Of a stretch of DNA of 64,000 nt, positions 1 through 8,096 are shown one piece after another. The stretch spans positions 6,448,001 to 6,512,000 of the forward strand of contig NZ_CP107799.1 of assembly GCF_041431135.1 (NCBI RefSeq), in the 5' to 3' direction. The first letter of the stretch is position 1; the number at the start of each line of letters is the position of its first letter. A program made the position numbers and the translations under genes. This DNA is from Streptomyces sp. NBC_00554. Lineage in GTDB: Bacteria > Actinomycetota > Actinomycetes > Streptomycetales > Streptomycetaceae. The notes beneath the pieces were generated by a model that worked only from the letters and a program-made list of their open reading frames with translations, was not told the DNA's origin and searched no databases.

Positions 1-54
1 GGCAGGGCGCGCGGGTGGATTCACCGGGCGGAGGCTAACCTCTCGTCCCGGGGT

Positions 55-78
55 GCGGCCAATCAATTACTTGGCCGC
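55..78. terminator. Hairpin downstream of the isomerase gene
   Basis: Eight-base arms (GCGGCCAA and TTGGCCGC) flank an eight-base A/T-rich loop. It lies about 30 bases past the stop of the minus-strand isomerase gene and could end that transcript. There is no clear U-tract, so the call rests on the hairpin and its position alone. The remaining bases 1-54 show no feature I can support. Confidence 0.45.
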
Positions 79-108
79 GGTCGCCCGCCGCCCGCCGCTC
101 GGCTGGGG

Positions 109-909
109 TTACGCCGACTCGTTGAGCAGCCGTGCGAGGTGTTCGCGGCCCGGGCCCAGCAGCCCCGCGAGCGGCGCGGCCTCCTCGTACCAGCGCTTCT
201 CGTACTCCCAGCACAGCCAGCCGTCCCAGCCCGCGCGGGAGAGCAGCTCCACGCACTCGGTGAGCGGGAGCATCCCCGCCCCGAGCGGCAGCGGGGTCGT
301 GTCCTCGGCGGACGCGATGTCCTTGACCTGGACGTACCCGAGGTACGGGAACAGTGCCGCGTACGTCGACGACGGCTGCTCGCCGCCGAGCCAGGTGTGC
401 ATGACGTCCCACAGCGAACCCACCTGCCGGTGGCCGACCGGGCCGAGGACACGGATCGCGTCCGCGCCCGTGCGGTGCGAGTCGTGCGTCTCCAGCAGGA
501 TCCGTACGCCCGCCTCGGTGGCGTACTCCGCCGCCGTGCCCAGGCGCCGGGCCGCCGTCGCGTCCGCCTCCTCGGGGCTCTGGTCGGTCCCCGCGCCCGG
601 GAAGACGCGGATGAAAGGTGCGCCCAAGTCCCTTGCCAGGTCCAGGAGTTCACGGATCTCCGCGAGTACGGCGGTGTCGTCGCCCGGCGCCGCCACCCGT
701 GCGTATCCCGCCAGGCCCAGGATCTCGATCCCGCCCGCCTTGAACTCCGCGGCCACGTCGGCCCGTTCGGCCGGGCCGATACCGGGGTGCACCGGCTCCT
801 CGGGGTGGGCGCGCAGTTCTACGCCGTGGTAGCCGTGGGCGGTGGCGAGGCGTACGACGTCGGCGACGGGGAGGCCGGGGACGCCGAGAGTGGAGAAGGC
901 CAGCTTCAT
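109..909 (-). CDS. Sugar phosphate isomerase/epimerase family TIM-barrel protein
   Basis: The 266-residue product starts MKLAFSTLGVPG and reads as a single AP-endonuclease-2-type (xylose-isomerase-like) TIM barrel. Likely divalent-metal ligands are the Glu of ILLETHDSH, the Asp of SLWDVMHTW and the Glu of CWEYEKRWY near the C-terminus, the usual layout in this family. A GTG at 930 overlaps the stop of the upstream MarR-GNAT gene as GTGA and would add seven residues. I prefer the ATG at 909 because the protein fold begins there, but translational coupling from the GTG is possible. Substrate is unknown; members act on keto sugars, inososes or sugar phosphates. It is probably co-transcribed with the MarR-GNAT gene. 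Confidence 0.85.
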   Translation of the reverse strand: MKLAFSTLGVPGLPVADVVRLATAHGYHGVELRAHPEEPVHPGIGPAERADVAAEFKAGGIEILGLAGYARVAAPGDDTAVLAEIRELLDLARDLGAPFIRVFPGAGTDQSPEEADATAARRLGTAAEYATEAGVRILLETHDSHRTGADAIRVLGPVGHRQVGSLWDVMHTWLGGEQPSSTYAALFPYLGYVQVKDIASAEDTTPLPLGAGMLPLTECVELLSRAGWDGWLCWEYEKRWYEEAAPLAGLLGPGREHLARLLNESA

Positions 910-926
910 GAAGTGGACACTACCCG

Positions 927-1865
927 TCACTCACCGTTGCCGTGCAGGTCCAGGCGCCAGTCCTGGCCGACCAGATCCGCGCCGAAGGAGCGGTGGGGTT
1001 TCTCGGAGACCAGGACGAAACCGTGGCGCTGGTAGAGGCGGCGGGCGGCGGCCAGGACGTCGTTCGTCCACAGGACGAGTTCGTGGTAGCCGACGCCGCG
1101 GGCGAAGTCGGCCACGGCTGTGACGAGTTGGTCGCCGATGCCCAGCCCGCGTGCCTCCGGTTCCACGAGGAGCAGGCGGAGGCGGGCGGCGCCGGGCGCG
1201 TCGTCCCGTACGCACATCACGCAGCCGACGGGACGGCCGTCGAGCTCCGCGATCCACACTCGCTCCAGGTGCGGGTCGTGGTCCTCGGCGAAGTCGGCGA
1301 CGATCCTCGCCACCAGGCCCTCGTAGTCCGCGTTCCACCCGTACTCCGCCGTGTACAGCGCGGCGTTGCGCTGCACCATCCAGCCGAGGTCACCCGGGCC
1401 GGGCTCGCGCAGGACGACGTCCTCGCGGCGGGGGGCCTGCCCCTTGCCGTCGCCCAGGATCGTGCGCACCGTGCGCATCGCCTCCGCGAGCCGTGGTCGG
1501 TCGGCCGAAGGCACGGTGGCGAGCAGCGAGCCGACGGTTTCCCGCGCGCGCTCGTCCAGCAGGGCGGCGGCCTCCCGGCCTCGGGTGGTGAGCGTGACTC
1601 GACGGCGCCGTGGGTCCTTCTCGGACGGGGCGCGCTCGATCAGGCCGTCCTGCTCGAACTTGTTCAGGATGCGGCTCAAGTAACCGGCGTCCAGGGAGAG
1701 TTCGGCTCGGAGGTCGGCGGCGTCCGTGTGCGAGGCGTGCGCGAGTTCGCACAGGACTCGGGACTCGGTGAGGGTGTAGGGGGCGTAGAGGTGGCGGCCG
1801 TAGTCGAGTGCGCCGATGACGTTCGTGTAGAAGCGGTTGAAGGAGCGGATGTCCTGGACGGTCAT
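927..1865 (-). CDS. MarR-type regulator fused to GNAT N-acetyltransferase
   Basis: This 312-residue protein has two domains. Residues 1 to about 150 form a winged-helix MarR-type DNA-binding domain (LSLDAGYLSRILNKFEQDGL is the recognition region, followed by a basic wing with DPRRRRV). Residues about 160 to 312 form a GNAT acetyltransferase with the acetyl-CoA binding signature around RGLGIGDQLV and the C-terminal AARRLYQRHGF strand-helix. The architecture recurs in actinobacteria. The natural ligand and acceptor are unknown. The gene overlaps the following isomerase gene by GTGA if the latter's upstream start is used. A palindrome just upstream of the start may be its own operator. Confidence 0.85.
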   Translation of the reverse strand: MTVQDIRSFNRFYTNVIGALDYGRHLYAPYTLTESRVLCELAHASHTDAADLRAELSLDAGYLSRILNKFEQDGLIERAPSEKDPRRRRVTLTTRGREAAALLDERARETVGSLLATVPSADRPRLAEAMRTVRTILGDGKGQAPRREDVVLREPGPGDLGWMVQRNAALYTAEYGWNADYEGLVARIVADFAEDHDPHLERVWIAELDGRPVGCVMCVRDDAPGAARLRLLLVEPEARGLGIGDQLVTAVADFARGVGYHELVLWTNDVLAAARRLYQRHGFVLVSEKPHRSFGADLVGQDWRLDLHGNGE

Positions 1866-1895
1866 GATCGGCCCCGGGTGGTCGGGTCTGGATAG

Positions 1896-1921
1896 TTGAC
1901 TCAGTCAGAGGTTCCTGAGTC
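1896..1921. promoter_or_regulatory. Candidate MarR operator
   Basis: Bases 1897-1907 read TGACTCAGTCA, a palindrome with an odd centre. The outer halves GACTCA (1898) and TGAGTC (1916) form a second inverted repeat. It lies about 30-55 bases upstream of the MarR-GNAT start, where an autoregulatory site would be expected. Assignment to this regulator is inferred from position. Confidence 0.45.
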
Positions 1922-2041
1922 GAGCGTAAGCCGCGTTCGGCCCGTCGTCCACGGGTTTGCGCCCTTCGGCCGCGGGTGCGCTGGAAGGGGCGGCGGCCGC
2001 ACGTCCAGCGCTTGCCGCCGGGGGGTGGGTCGGGGCCGCGC

Positions 2042-2134
2042 CGGTACATCCGCCCGCATCCGGACGGATCGACTGTGGGGATGGAAGGTGCTGTCTGCTT
2101 TGGATCCGTCCGGATGCGGGCATTTGATGTACCG
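2042..2134. repeat. Large imperfect inverted repeat (27 paired bases)
   Basis: Left arm segments 2042-2050 and 2053-2070 pair perfectly with right segments 2126-2134 and 2103-2120. The arms end in CGGTACATC / GATGTACCG, an asymmetric interior loop (2 and 5 bases) interrupts them, and the terminal loop is 32 bases. It is 63 bases past the stop of the lipoprotein hydrolase gene and could act as its terminator, but lacks a U-tract and is much longer than the other terminators in the window. A miniature mobile or REP-like element is the alternative. Confidence 0.7.
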
Positions 2135-2196
2135 ACACGGCCCCTCGCGTGCTTCGGCGGCCGCGGGTGCGTGGGGGCTTGCGCTGCTTCTGCTGC

Positions 2197-3231
2197 TCAG
2201 CGGAGGTGTTGGGCGAAGAAGGCCATCGTCGTGTCCATGGAGGCCGGCCACTGGGGGCCGAAGGCGTGGGCCTCGCCCTCGTACTCCTTGAGTTGTACGT
2301 CCTTGCCCGCCGCCTTGAATGCTGCCGTGGTCTGGCGTGACCAGGTGATGGGGCAGGTGTCGTCGGCTGTGCCGTGGAGGATGAGGAGTGGCTCGGTCAG
2401 GCGATCTGCGTAGGTGATGGGGGAGACCTCCCGCCAGAACTTCGGGTTCTGCTCGGGTGTGCCGTGTGCCGCTTCGATCTCGTTGACGATCGGGTCGCCT
2501 TCGCTGCGCTGGAAACGGTCGACGTTCTCGGCGGGGCGCGAACTCACCGGTGCGAACACCACGGCGGCGTCGACCAGGCCGGGTTCCACCACCAGCGTGT
2601 TGTACGTGACGCCGCCGCCCATCGACCGGCCCAGCAGGCCGATCCGGTCGCCGTCGATCTCCGGGCGGGTGGACGAGCGCAGCGCCAGTACGGCGCCGAT
2701 GACGTCCTCGGTGTATCCGAGGCGGAGGTTGACGTCGTTGTCCGGGTCGTCGTCGGAGGTGGCGTGGTTGCGGTAGTCGGTGTGCAGGACGACGTAGCCG
2801 TTGCGGGCGAGGAGATCCTGTTCCCGGGCCAGACCGCGGCCGGTCGTGTAGACGTCCGGGTCTATGTATCCGTGCGCCAGCACGAGGGCTGGGAAGGGCC
2901 CCTTGCCCGTGGGGATGTTCATGATCCCCGAGATCGTCAGCCCGTTGGCCTCGTACGTCACCCCGTATCGGGTGTAGGCGGTGGTTCGGGCGAGTACGGA
3001 GCGGAGTCGGAGGTTCGAGCCTGTGTGCTCGCGCTGGATCAGGCCTGGGATCGACACAGGGTCGGCGGCAGGGGAGGGGGAGAGGGAGGGAGTGGGCGTC
3101 CTGGTGGCGGCACTGGTCGACGCCGGCACCTCGGTGGGCACTGGGTCGGCGCCATCACCCCCGGTGCACCCGACCACCGCCACGAGCACCACCCCGGCGA
3201 CAACCATGCCCAAGCCCCGAAGCAACCGCAT
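2197..3231 (-). CDS. Lipoprotein alpha/beta hydrolase, S9/dienelactone hydrolase type
   Basis: The 344-residue product has a lipoprotein signal (MRLLRGLGMVVAGVVLV, then lipobox AVVGC), a Ser/Thr/Pro linker to about residue 60, and an alpha/beta hydrolase domain. The nucleophile elbow is GRSMGG (Ser), the acid is likely Asp in HGTADDTCP, and the base His in GEAHAFG. It should be anchored outside the membrane and cleave an ester or peptide substrate. The first 45 codons of the longer open frame lack signal character, so ATG 3231 was chosen. A GATACT box ends seven bases before this ATG, so the mRNA may be leaderless. Specific substrate is unknown. Confidence 0.85.
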   Translation of the reverse strand: MRLLRGLGMVVAGVVLVAVVGCTGGDGADPVPTEVPASTSAATRTPTPSLSPSPAADPVSIPGLIQREHTGSNLRLRSVLARTTAYTRYGVTYEANGLTISGIMNIPTGKGPFPALVLAHGYIDPDVYTTGRGLAREQDLLARNGYVVLHTDYRNHATSDDDPDNDVNLRLGYTEDVIGAVLALRSSTRPEIDGDRIGLLGRSMGGGVTYNTLVVEPGLVDAAVVFAPVSSRPAENVDRFQRSEGDPIVNEIEAAHGTPEQNPKFWREVSPITYADRLTEPLLILHGTADDTCPITWSRQTTAAFKAAGKDVQLKEYEGEAHAFGPQWPASMDTTMAFFAQHLR

Positions 3232-3260
3232 GGGACCAGTATCCCTTCCGCCAACCGCCC

Positions 3261-3309
3261 CCGCTGTGGGCATGCGTGCCGCTAGGGGCGGCACGGGTGG
3301 GCACAGCGG
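3261..3309. terminator. Nested hairpin after the LacI gene
   Basis: Outer arms CCGCTGTG (3261) and CACAGCGG (3302) enclose inner arms GTGCCGC (3276) and GCGGCAC (3288). It lies between the LacI stop (3434) and the lipoprotein start (3231), both minus strand, so it probably ends the LacI transcript. A 16-bp direct repeat CCCAAGGCACGCTCAA occurs at 3373 and 3390, between this hairpin and the LacI stop. Confidence 0.55.
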
Positions 3310-3433
3310 CACCCTGCAAGCGCCGGCAAGCGCACCCACCCCCACCTCAGCCCCAACGCCGGGCACCCCGAACCCAAGGCACGCTCAATCCCAAGGCACG
3401 CTCAAACCCCGCGCCCCCGAAACCGACGCCCAC

Positions 3434-4483
3434 CTACAACCGCGGCCCTCCGGTGGACCCCCGCACCATCAACTCCCCCCGCACCGTGGCGATCCCGCCC
3501 GGCGGCGGCTCCTCCCGCCCCATGGCGATCCGCCCGGCCCGCGCCCCCGCCTCGGACAGCGGCAACCGCACCGTCGTCAACGCCGGCACCGCGTCAATAC
3601 TGAACGGCAGATCATCGAACCCGGCGACGGACACGTCGTCGGGAATCCGCCGCCCCGAGTCCCGCAGCGCGGCACACGCACCCAGCGCCACGGTGTCGTT
3701 CGCCGCGACGACAGCGGTCAACGACGGGTCGCGCCGGAGGAGTTCGAGCGTCGCCTCGTACCCGGACCGGCGGTCGTACCGCCCGTGCACGGTGCGCAGC
3801 GGAACGTCCTCGATGCCGTGCGCGGCGAGCGCGGACCGGTGACCCTCCAGACGGTGCCGGGTCGTCGTCCGCTCCTCCGGCCCTGCGATGTAGCCGAGCC
3901 GCCGGTGGCCGAGGCCGATCAGGTGCTCGGTGAGCTGCGAGCCGCCCCCGCGGTTGTCGAAGGTGAGGGCGATCGCCTCGGGAGCCTCGGGCGAGGGCGG
4001 CCGTCCGCAGAGGACGACCTTGGTGCCGGCCTCCGCCAGCCTGCGCAGCTTCGCGGCGACGGCCGTGGCGTGCGCGCTGTCCTCGATCGCGCCGCCGGTG
4101 AGGACGACCGCGGCGGCACGTTGGCGCTGGAGGAGGGTGAGGTAGGTGAGCTCGCGTTCCGGGGAGCCGCCCGTGTTGCAGACGACGCCGAGCCGTTCTC
4201 CGCCCGCGCGGCCCCCCGGGCCCCCGATCTCCGACTGGATCGCGGCCGCCATGATCCCGAAGAAGGGGTCGGCGATGTCGTTCACGAGGATTCCGACGAG
4301 GTCGGACGTCGCCGCGGCCAGCGAACTCGCGGGCCCGTTCAGTACGTAGTCCAGCTCGTTCACCGCGCGCAGCACCCGCTCGCGCGTGGACGCCGCGACG
4401 GGATAGTTCCCGTTCAGCACCCGGGACACGGTCGCGGGCGAGACCTGCGCACGCGCCGCCACGTCCGCCAGGGTCACGGTCAT
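3434..4483 (-). CDS. LacI family transcriptional regulator
   Basis: The 349-residue protein has an N-terminal HTH (VSPATVSRVLN at about residues 14-24), a hinge helix with LNGPASSLAAA, and a periplasmic-binding-like effector domain from about residue 60 (LVGILVNDIADPFFG to the C-terminus). The start has a good GGAGGA ribosome site. It is divergent from the oxidoreductase-DUF993-isomerase operon starting at 4786, whose leader carries an AGCGCT-centred LacI-type half-palindrome, so it most likely represses that operon and responds to its sugar-like substrate. The effector is not predictable from sequence. Confidence 0.93.
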   Translation of the reverse strand: MTVTLADVAARAQVSPATVSRVLNGNYPVAASTRERVLRAVNELDYVLNGPASSLAAATSDLVGILVNDIADPFFGIMAAAIQSEIGGPGGRAGGERLGVVCNTGGSPERELTYLTLLQRQRAAAVVLTGGAIEDSAHATAVAAKLRRLAEAGTKVVLCGRPPSPEAPEAIALTFDNRGGGSQLTEHLIGLGHRRLGYIAGPEERTTTRHRLEGHRSALAAHGIEDVPLRTVHGRYDRRSGYEATLELLRRDPSLTAVVAANDTVALGACAALRDSGRRIPDDVSVAGFDDLPFSIDAVPALTTVRLPLSEAGARAGRIAMGREEPPPGGIATVRGELMVRGSTGGPRL

Positions 4484-4785
4484 CTCGTCGTCCTCCGGTC
4501 GCGCAACTCGTTGTCGTCTACGTCGTGCTGTTCGTCAGGGGAGCGCGGGCACACAATGCCCGGGATCCGGGTGTTCGTACGGCCCCCATATCCGGGTACA
4601 TCCGATCCTGACCATGCCCTCCGCGTCCACCCGTCCGACCGATCGAACATCTCGTCCCCCGTGTGGTCTTGTCCAATGGGCTCGACAGAGGCTAGCTTCT
4701 CCGTAGATAGAAAGCGCTTGCTGGCACGCTCACCAGTTCCTCAGAGGGCGTACGAGGCGCGGAAACCGCGTACGAAGGGAATGAC
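4484..4785. promoter_or_regulatory. Divergent control region of LacI gene and catabolic operon
   Basis: The 302-bp gap holds a possible plus-strand promoter TTGTCC (4669-4674), 18-base spacer, TAGCTT (4693-4698), followed by the LacI-type operator AAGCGCTT (4712-4719), which would lie at the transcript start. The ribosome site GAAGGG precedes the GTG at 4786. The promoter match is only partial. Confidence 0.5.
4708..4724. promoter_or_regulatory. LacI-type operator
   Basis: The core AAGCGCTT (4712-4719) is an 8-bp palindrome with the central CG typical of LacI-family operators. It sits 67 bases upstream of the operon's first start codon and faces the divergent LacI gene. Binding is inferred. 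Confidence 0.55.
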
Positions 4786-5937
4786 GTGACACGCAAGACG
4801 GTGCGTATCGCCATGAACGGCGTGACGGGGCGCATGGGCTACCGCCAGCACCTCGTCCGCTCGATCCTCGCCCTGCGTGACCAGGGCGGCCTCGACCTGG
4901 GCGACGGCACCGTGCTGTGGCCCGAACCCGTCCTCGTCGGCCGCCGCGAGCACGTGCTCAAGGCGCTCGCCGAGCAGCACGGCCTCGAGGAGTGGTCCAC
5001 CGACCTCGACGCCGTTCTGGCCGACCCGACCATCGACCTCTACTTCGATGCGCAGGTCACCTCCGCCCGCGAGGAGTCGCTCAAGGCGGCCATCGCGGCG
5101 GGCAAGCACATCTACACGGAGAAGCCGACGGCCACGGGGCTCGAAGGTGCGCTGGAACTGGCCCGGCTGGCCGCCGCCAAGGGCATCAAGCACGGCGTGG
5201 TCCAGGACAAGCTCTTCCTCCCCGGCCTGCTCAAGCTCAAGCGCCTCATCGACGGCGGCTTCTTCGGCCGGATCCTGTCCATCCGCGGGGAGTTCGGCTA
5301 CTGGGTCTTCGAGGGTGACTGGCAGTCTGCCCAGCGGCCCTCCTGGAACTACCGCGCCGAGGACGGCGGCGGCATCGTCGTCGACATGTTCCCGCACTGG
5401 GAGTACGTGCTCCATGAGCTCTTCGGGCGGGTCACCTCCGTCCAGGCCATCGCCGCGACCCACATCCCGCAGCGCTGGGACGAGCAGGGCAAGCCGTACG
5501 ACGCCACGGCCGACGACTCCGCGTACGGCATCTTCGAGCTGGAGAGTGGTGCGATCGCCCAGATCAACTCGTCGTGGGCCGTGCGCGTCAATCGTGATGA
5601 GCTGGTGGAGTTCCAGGTGGACGGGACGGAGGGGTCGGCTGTGGCCGGGTTGCGCAACTGTCGTGTGCAGCACCGCAGTTCGACGCCCAAGCCGGTCTGG
5701 AATCCCGACATCCCGGCCACCTACTCCTTCCGGGATCAGTGGCAGGAAGTCCCCGACAACGCCGAGTTCGACAACGGCTTCAAGGCCCAGTGGGAGCTGT
5801 TCCTCCGGCACGTCTACGCCGACGCGCCCTACCACTGGGACCTCCTCGCCGGCGCCCGCGGCGTCCAGCTCGCCGAACTCGGCCTGAAGTCCTCGGCCGA
5901 GGGTCGCCGCTTCGACGTACCGGAGATCTCGCTGTGA
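4786..5937 (+). CDS. Gfo/Idh/MocA family oxidoreductase
   Basis: The 383-residue NAD(P)-dependent dehydrogenase begins at GTG with a Rossmann segment AMNGVTGRMG, whose GxTGRMG signature is reminiscent of dihydrodipicolinate reductase. The Gfo/Idh/MocA hallmark EKP (HIYTEKPTATG) is at about residue 110, and the C-terminal half (DDSAYGIFELESGAIAQIN) is the usual alpha/beta substrate domain. It probably oxidises a hydroxyl of a sugar or cyclitol. The ATG at 4781 is in another frame and stops at once, so GTG 4786 is used. Its stop overlaps the next gene as GTGA, the first of two such couplings in this operon. Confidence 0.9.
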   Translation: MTRKTVRIAMNGVTGRMGYRQHLVRSILALRDQGGLDLGDGTVLWPEPVLVGRREHVLKALAEQHGLEEWSTDLDAVLADPTIDLYFDAQVTSAREESLKAAIAAGKHIYTEKPTATGLEGALELARLAAAKGIKHGVVQDKLFLPGLLKLKRLIDGGFFGRILSIRGEFGYWVFEGDWQSAQRPSWNYRAEDGGGIVVDMFPHWEYVLHELFGRVTSVQAIAATHIPQRWDEQGKPYDATADDSAYGIFELESGAIAQINSSWAVRVNRDELVEFQVDGTEGSAVAGLRNCRVQHRSSTPKPVWNPDIPATYSFRDQWQEVPDNAEFDNGFKAQWELFLRHVYADAPYHWDLLAGARGVQLAELGLKSSAEGRRFDVPEISL

Positions 5938-7088
5938 GAACCATTCAACTGCCGGGAGTTGGAGGGGGGTTGCGCGCGTACACCCCGCGCTCCGAGCCCC
6001 TCGCCCTCACCACCGGCTCGCCCTTCACCTCTCGTACGGTCTTCTCGGCGGCGCACGTGGTTGCCGATCCGTACGCGGATGTGTCCCCCGACTCGCCCGC
6101 CGCTGTCGACTGGGACTCGACTCTCGCCTTTCGCCGTCACCTGTGGTCCCACGGGCTGGGCGTGGCTGAGGCGATGGACACGGCTCAGCGCGGCATGGGC
6201 CTCGACTGGGGCGGCGCGGCGGAGTTGATCCGGCGGTCGGCCGCCGAGGCCAAGGCGGTCGGTGGGCGGATCGCGTGCGGTGTCGGCACGGACCAGCTCG
6301 GCGGGGGTTCCCTCGAGGAGATCCGGAAGGCCTACGAGGAGCAGTTGGCCCTCGTCGAGGAATCGGGTGCCCAGGCGATCCTGATGGCCTCGCGCGCGCT
6401 GGCGGCGGCCGCCTCCGGTCCCGAGGACTACCTGGAGGTGTACGGCCATCTGCTCCGGCAGTCGTCCGACCCCGTGATCCTGCACTGGCTCGGACCGATG
6501 TTCGACCCGGCCCTTGAGGGCTACTGGGGGTCCAGCGACCTGGACGCCGCCACGGAGGTGTTCCTTCAGGTCATCGCGGCCCACCCGGACAAGGTGGACG
6601 GCATCAAGGTGTCGTTGCTGGATGCCGGGCGCGAGATCGACATCCGCCGCCGCCTCCCGCAGGGCGTGCGCTGTTACACCGGAGACGACTTCAACTACCC
6701 CGAACTGATCGCGGGTGACGAGCAGGGCTTCAGTCACGCCCTGCTCGGCATCTTCGATCCGCTGGGGCCGTTGGCGGCGGAGGCGGTCCGGGTTCTGGAC
6801 ACGGGTGATGTGAAGGGGTTCCGCGAACTCCTCGATCCCACGGTGGAGTTGTCCCGGCATCTCTTCCAGACACCTACGCGCTTCTACAAGACGGGTGTGG
6901 TGTTCCTGGCCTGGCTGGCCGGCCATCAGGAGCACTTTGCGATGGTCGGTGGTCTGCAGTCGGCGCGCTCGCTTCCGCACTTCGCCCGTGCCTATGAACT
7001 GGCCGACGGGCTGGGTCTGTTCCCGAACCCGGAGCTGGCCGAGACGAGGATGAGGACGATGCTGTCCCTGTACGGAGTGGCTCAGTGA
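5934..7088 (+). CDS. DUF993 (dihydrodipicolinate synthase-like) protein
   Basis: The 384-residue protein matches what I know of the DUF993 family, TIM barrels related to the DapA/N-acetylneuraminate lyase class I aldolases. Visible segments include RIACGVGTDQLGGG, AQAILMASRALAAAA and VILHWLGPMFDPALEGYWG; KVDGIKVSLLD carries the lysine best placed for Schiff-base chemistry. Start GTG 5934 overlaps the preceding stop by four bases, and the stop overlaps the next start the same way, so the three proteins are probably made in concert. An aldolase or lyase step acting on the oxidised product of the preceding dehydrogenase is an inference; I know of no established biochemical function. Confidence 0.85.
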   Translation: MRTIQLPGVGGGLRAYTPRSEPLALTTGSPFTSRTVFSAAHVVADPYADVSPDSPAAVDWDSTLAFRRHLWSHGLGVAEAMDTAQRGMGLDWGGAAELIRRSAAEAKAVGGRIACGVGTDQLGGGSLEEIRKAYEEQLALVEESGAQAILMASRALAAAASGPEDYLEVYGHLLRQSSDPVILHWLGPMFDPALEGYWGSSDLDAATEVFLQVIAAHPDKVDGIKVSLLDAGREIDIRRRLPQGVRCYTGDDFNYPELIAGDEQGFSHALLGIFDPLGPLAAEAVRVLDTGDVKGFRELLDPTVELSRHLFQTPTRFYKTGVVFLAWLAGHQEHFAMVGGLQSARSLPHFARAYELADGLGLFPNPELAETRMRTMLSLYGVAQ

Positions 7089-7912
7089 ACCTGTCGCGTT
7101 TCTCCATCAACCAGATGACGGTGAAGCAGCTGTCTATGCCCGAACTGGTCGATGCTTGTGTGGAGTTGGGTGTCCCCGGAGTCGGTCTCTGGCGTGAACC
7201 CGTCCAGTCGTACGGGCTCGACGCGACCGCCAAGCTGGTGCGTGACGCGGGCCTGGCGGTGACGACCCTGTGCCGGGGCGGCTTCCTCACGGCGATCGAA
7301 CCGGCCGAGCGGGCCGCCGCGCTGGCCGACAACCGCTCGGCGATCGACGAGGCGGCCACGCTCGGCACGGACACGCTGGTCCTGGTCTCCGGTGGACTGC
7401 CGGCGGGCAGTAAGGATCTGCATGGCGCGCGGGAGCGCATCGCCGACGCGCTGGGGGAGTTGGGCCCCTACGCTGCGGAACGGGGCGTACGCCTGGCCAT
7501 CGAGCCGCTGCACCCCATGTTCGCCTCGGACCGGTGCGTGGTGTCGACCCTGGCCCAGGCGCTGGATCTGGCGGAGCGCTTCCCGGCGGACCAGGTCGGC
7601 GTGACGGTGGACACGTACCACATCTGGTGGGACGACACGGCGCCTGCTCAGATCGCCCGCGCGGGTGCCTCCGGGCGCATCCACACCTTCCAACTCGCCG
7701 ACTGGACAACCCCGTTGCCCGAGGGCGTGCTCAACGGGCGCGGCCAGATCGGCGACGGTTCGGTCGACATGCGGGAGTGGCGTTCGTACGTCGAGGCGGC
7801 CGGCTACACCGGTCCCATCGAGGTCGAGCTGTTCAACGAAGGGTTGTGGGCGCGGGACGGGCGCGAGGTGTTGGCGGAGACGGCGGCGCGGTTCGTGGAG
7901 CATGCCGAGTAG
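7085..7912 (+). CDS. Sugar phosphate isomerase/epimerase
   Basis: The 275-residue TIM-barrel protein of the AP-endonuclease-2 clan starts at a GTG overlapping the DUF993 stop (GTGA). Likely metal ligands are Glu in LAIEPLHPM, Asp and His in VTVDTYHIWW and Glu in PIEVELFNEG. It is the third enzyme of the LacI-controlled operon and is presumably an isomerase or dehydratase for the pathway intermediate. It is clearly not a close copy of the isomerase at 109-909 (different N-terminus and motifs). Confidence 0.9.
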   Translation: MNLSRFSINQMTVKQLSMPELVDACVELGVPGVGLWREPVQSYGLDATAKLVRDAGLAVTTLCRGGFLTAIEPAERAAALADNRSAIDEAATLGTDTLVLVSGGLPAGSKDLHGARERIADALGELGPYAAERGVRLAIEPLHPMFASDRCVVSTLAQALDLAERFPADQVGVTVDTYHIWWDDTAPAQIARAGASGRIHTFQLADWTTPLPEGVLNGRGQIGDGSVDMREWRSYVEAAGYTGPIEVELFNEGLWARDGREVLAETAARFVEHAE

Positions 7913-7974
7913 GGCACACCGAGTAGAGCACGTGGAGTAGCGGTCCGGGTCGCGGTAAGCCTCGGAAGCGCCCT

Positions 7975-8033
7975 GGTGCTCCATCCCTCCCCGGTTGGGA
8001 TGGAGCACCGAGGTCAGGGCACCGTGCCTGACC
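7975..8033. terminator. Two consecutive hairpins between convergent genes
   Basis: A perfect 12-bp stem GGTGCTCCATCC / GGATGGAGCACC (7975-7986 and 7998-8009) is followed by a second stem GGTCAGG / CCTGACC (8012-8018 and 8027-8033). They lie between the isomerase stop at 7912 and the AraC gene stop at 8097, so they can end transcription in both directions. Confidence 0.8.
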
Positions 8034-8096
8034 AGGATGCCCGGTGACCCCTGTGGCTGTCGTTGCCAGTGGGTCCACAGATAGTTGACGTTGCGT

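Larger units (their letters stand above)
1866..2196. other. 331-bp intergenic region with operator-like palindrome and large inverted repeat
   Basis: This gap separates the start of the MarR-GNAT gene from the stop of the lipoprotein hydrolase gene, both on the minus strand. It holds a MarR-type palindrome (1896-1921) and a large inverted repeat (2042-2134), both listed separately. I see no convincing small gene in it. Confidence 0.6.

Noticed and set aside
53..832. Long open frames on the strand opposite real genes (for example 53-832, 139-1035, 2981-4789, 12968-14947, 17634-20051)
   Set aside because: They are composed of Arg/Ala/Gly/Pro-rich sequence, lack motifs and mirror a clearly conserved gene; they arise from third-position G+C bias.
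1681..1683. TTA codon in the MarR-GNAT gene
   Set aside because: The TTA triplet on the minus strand is out of frame; it spans two codons (GGT TAC).
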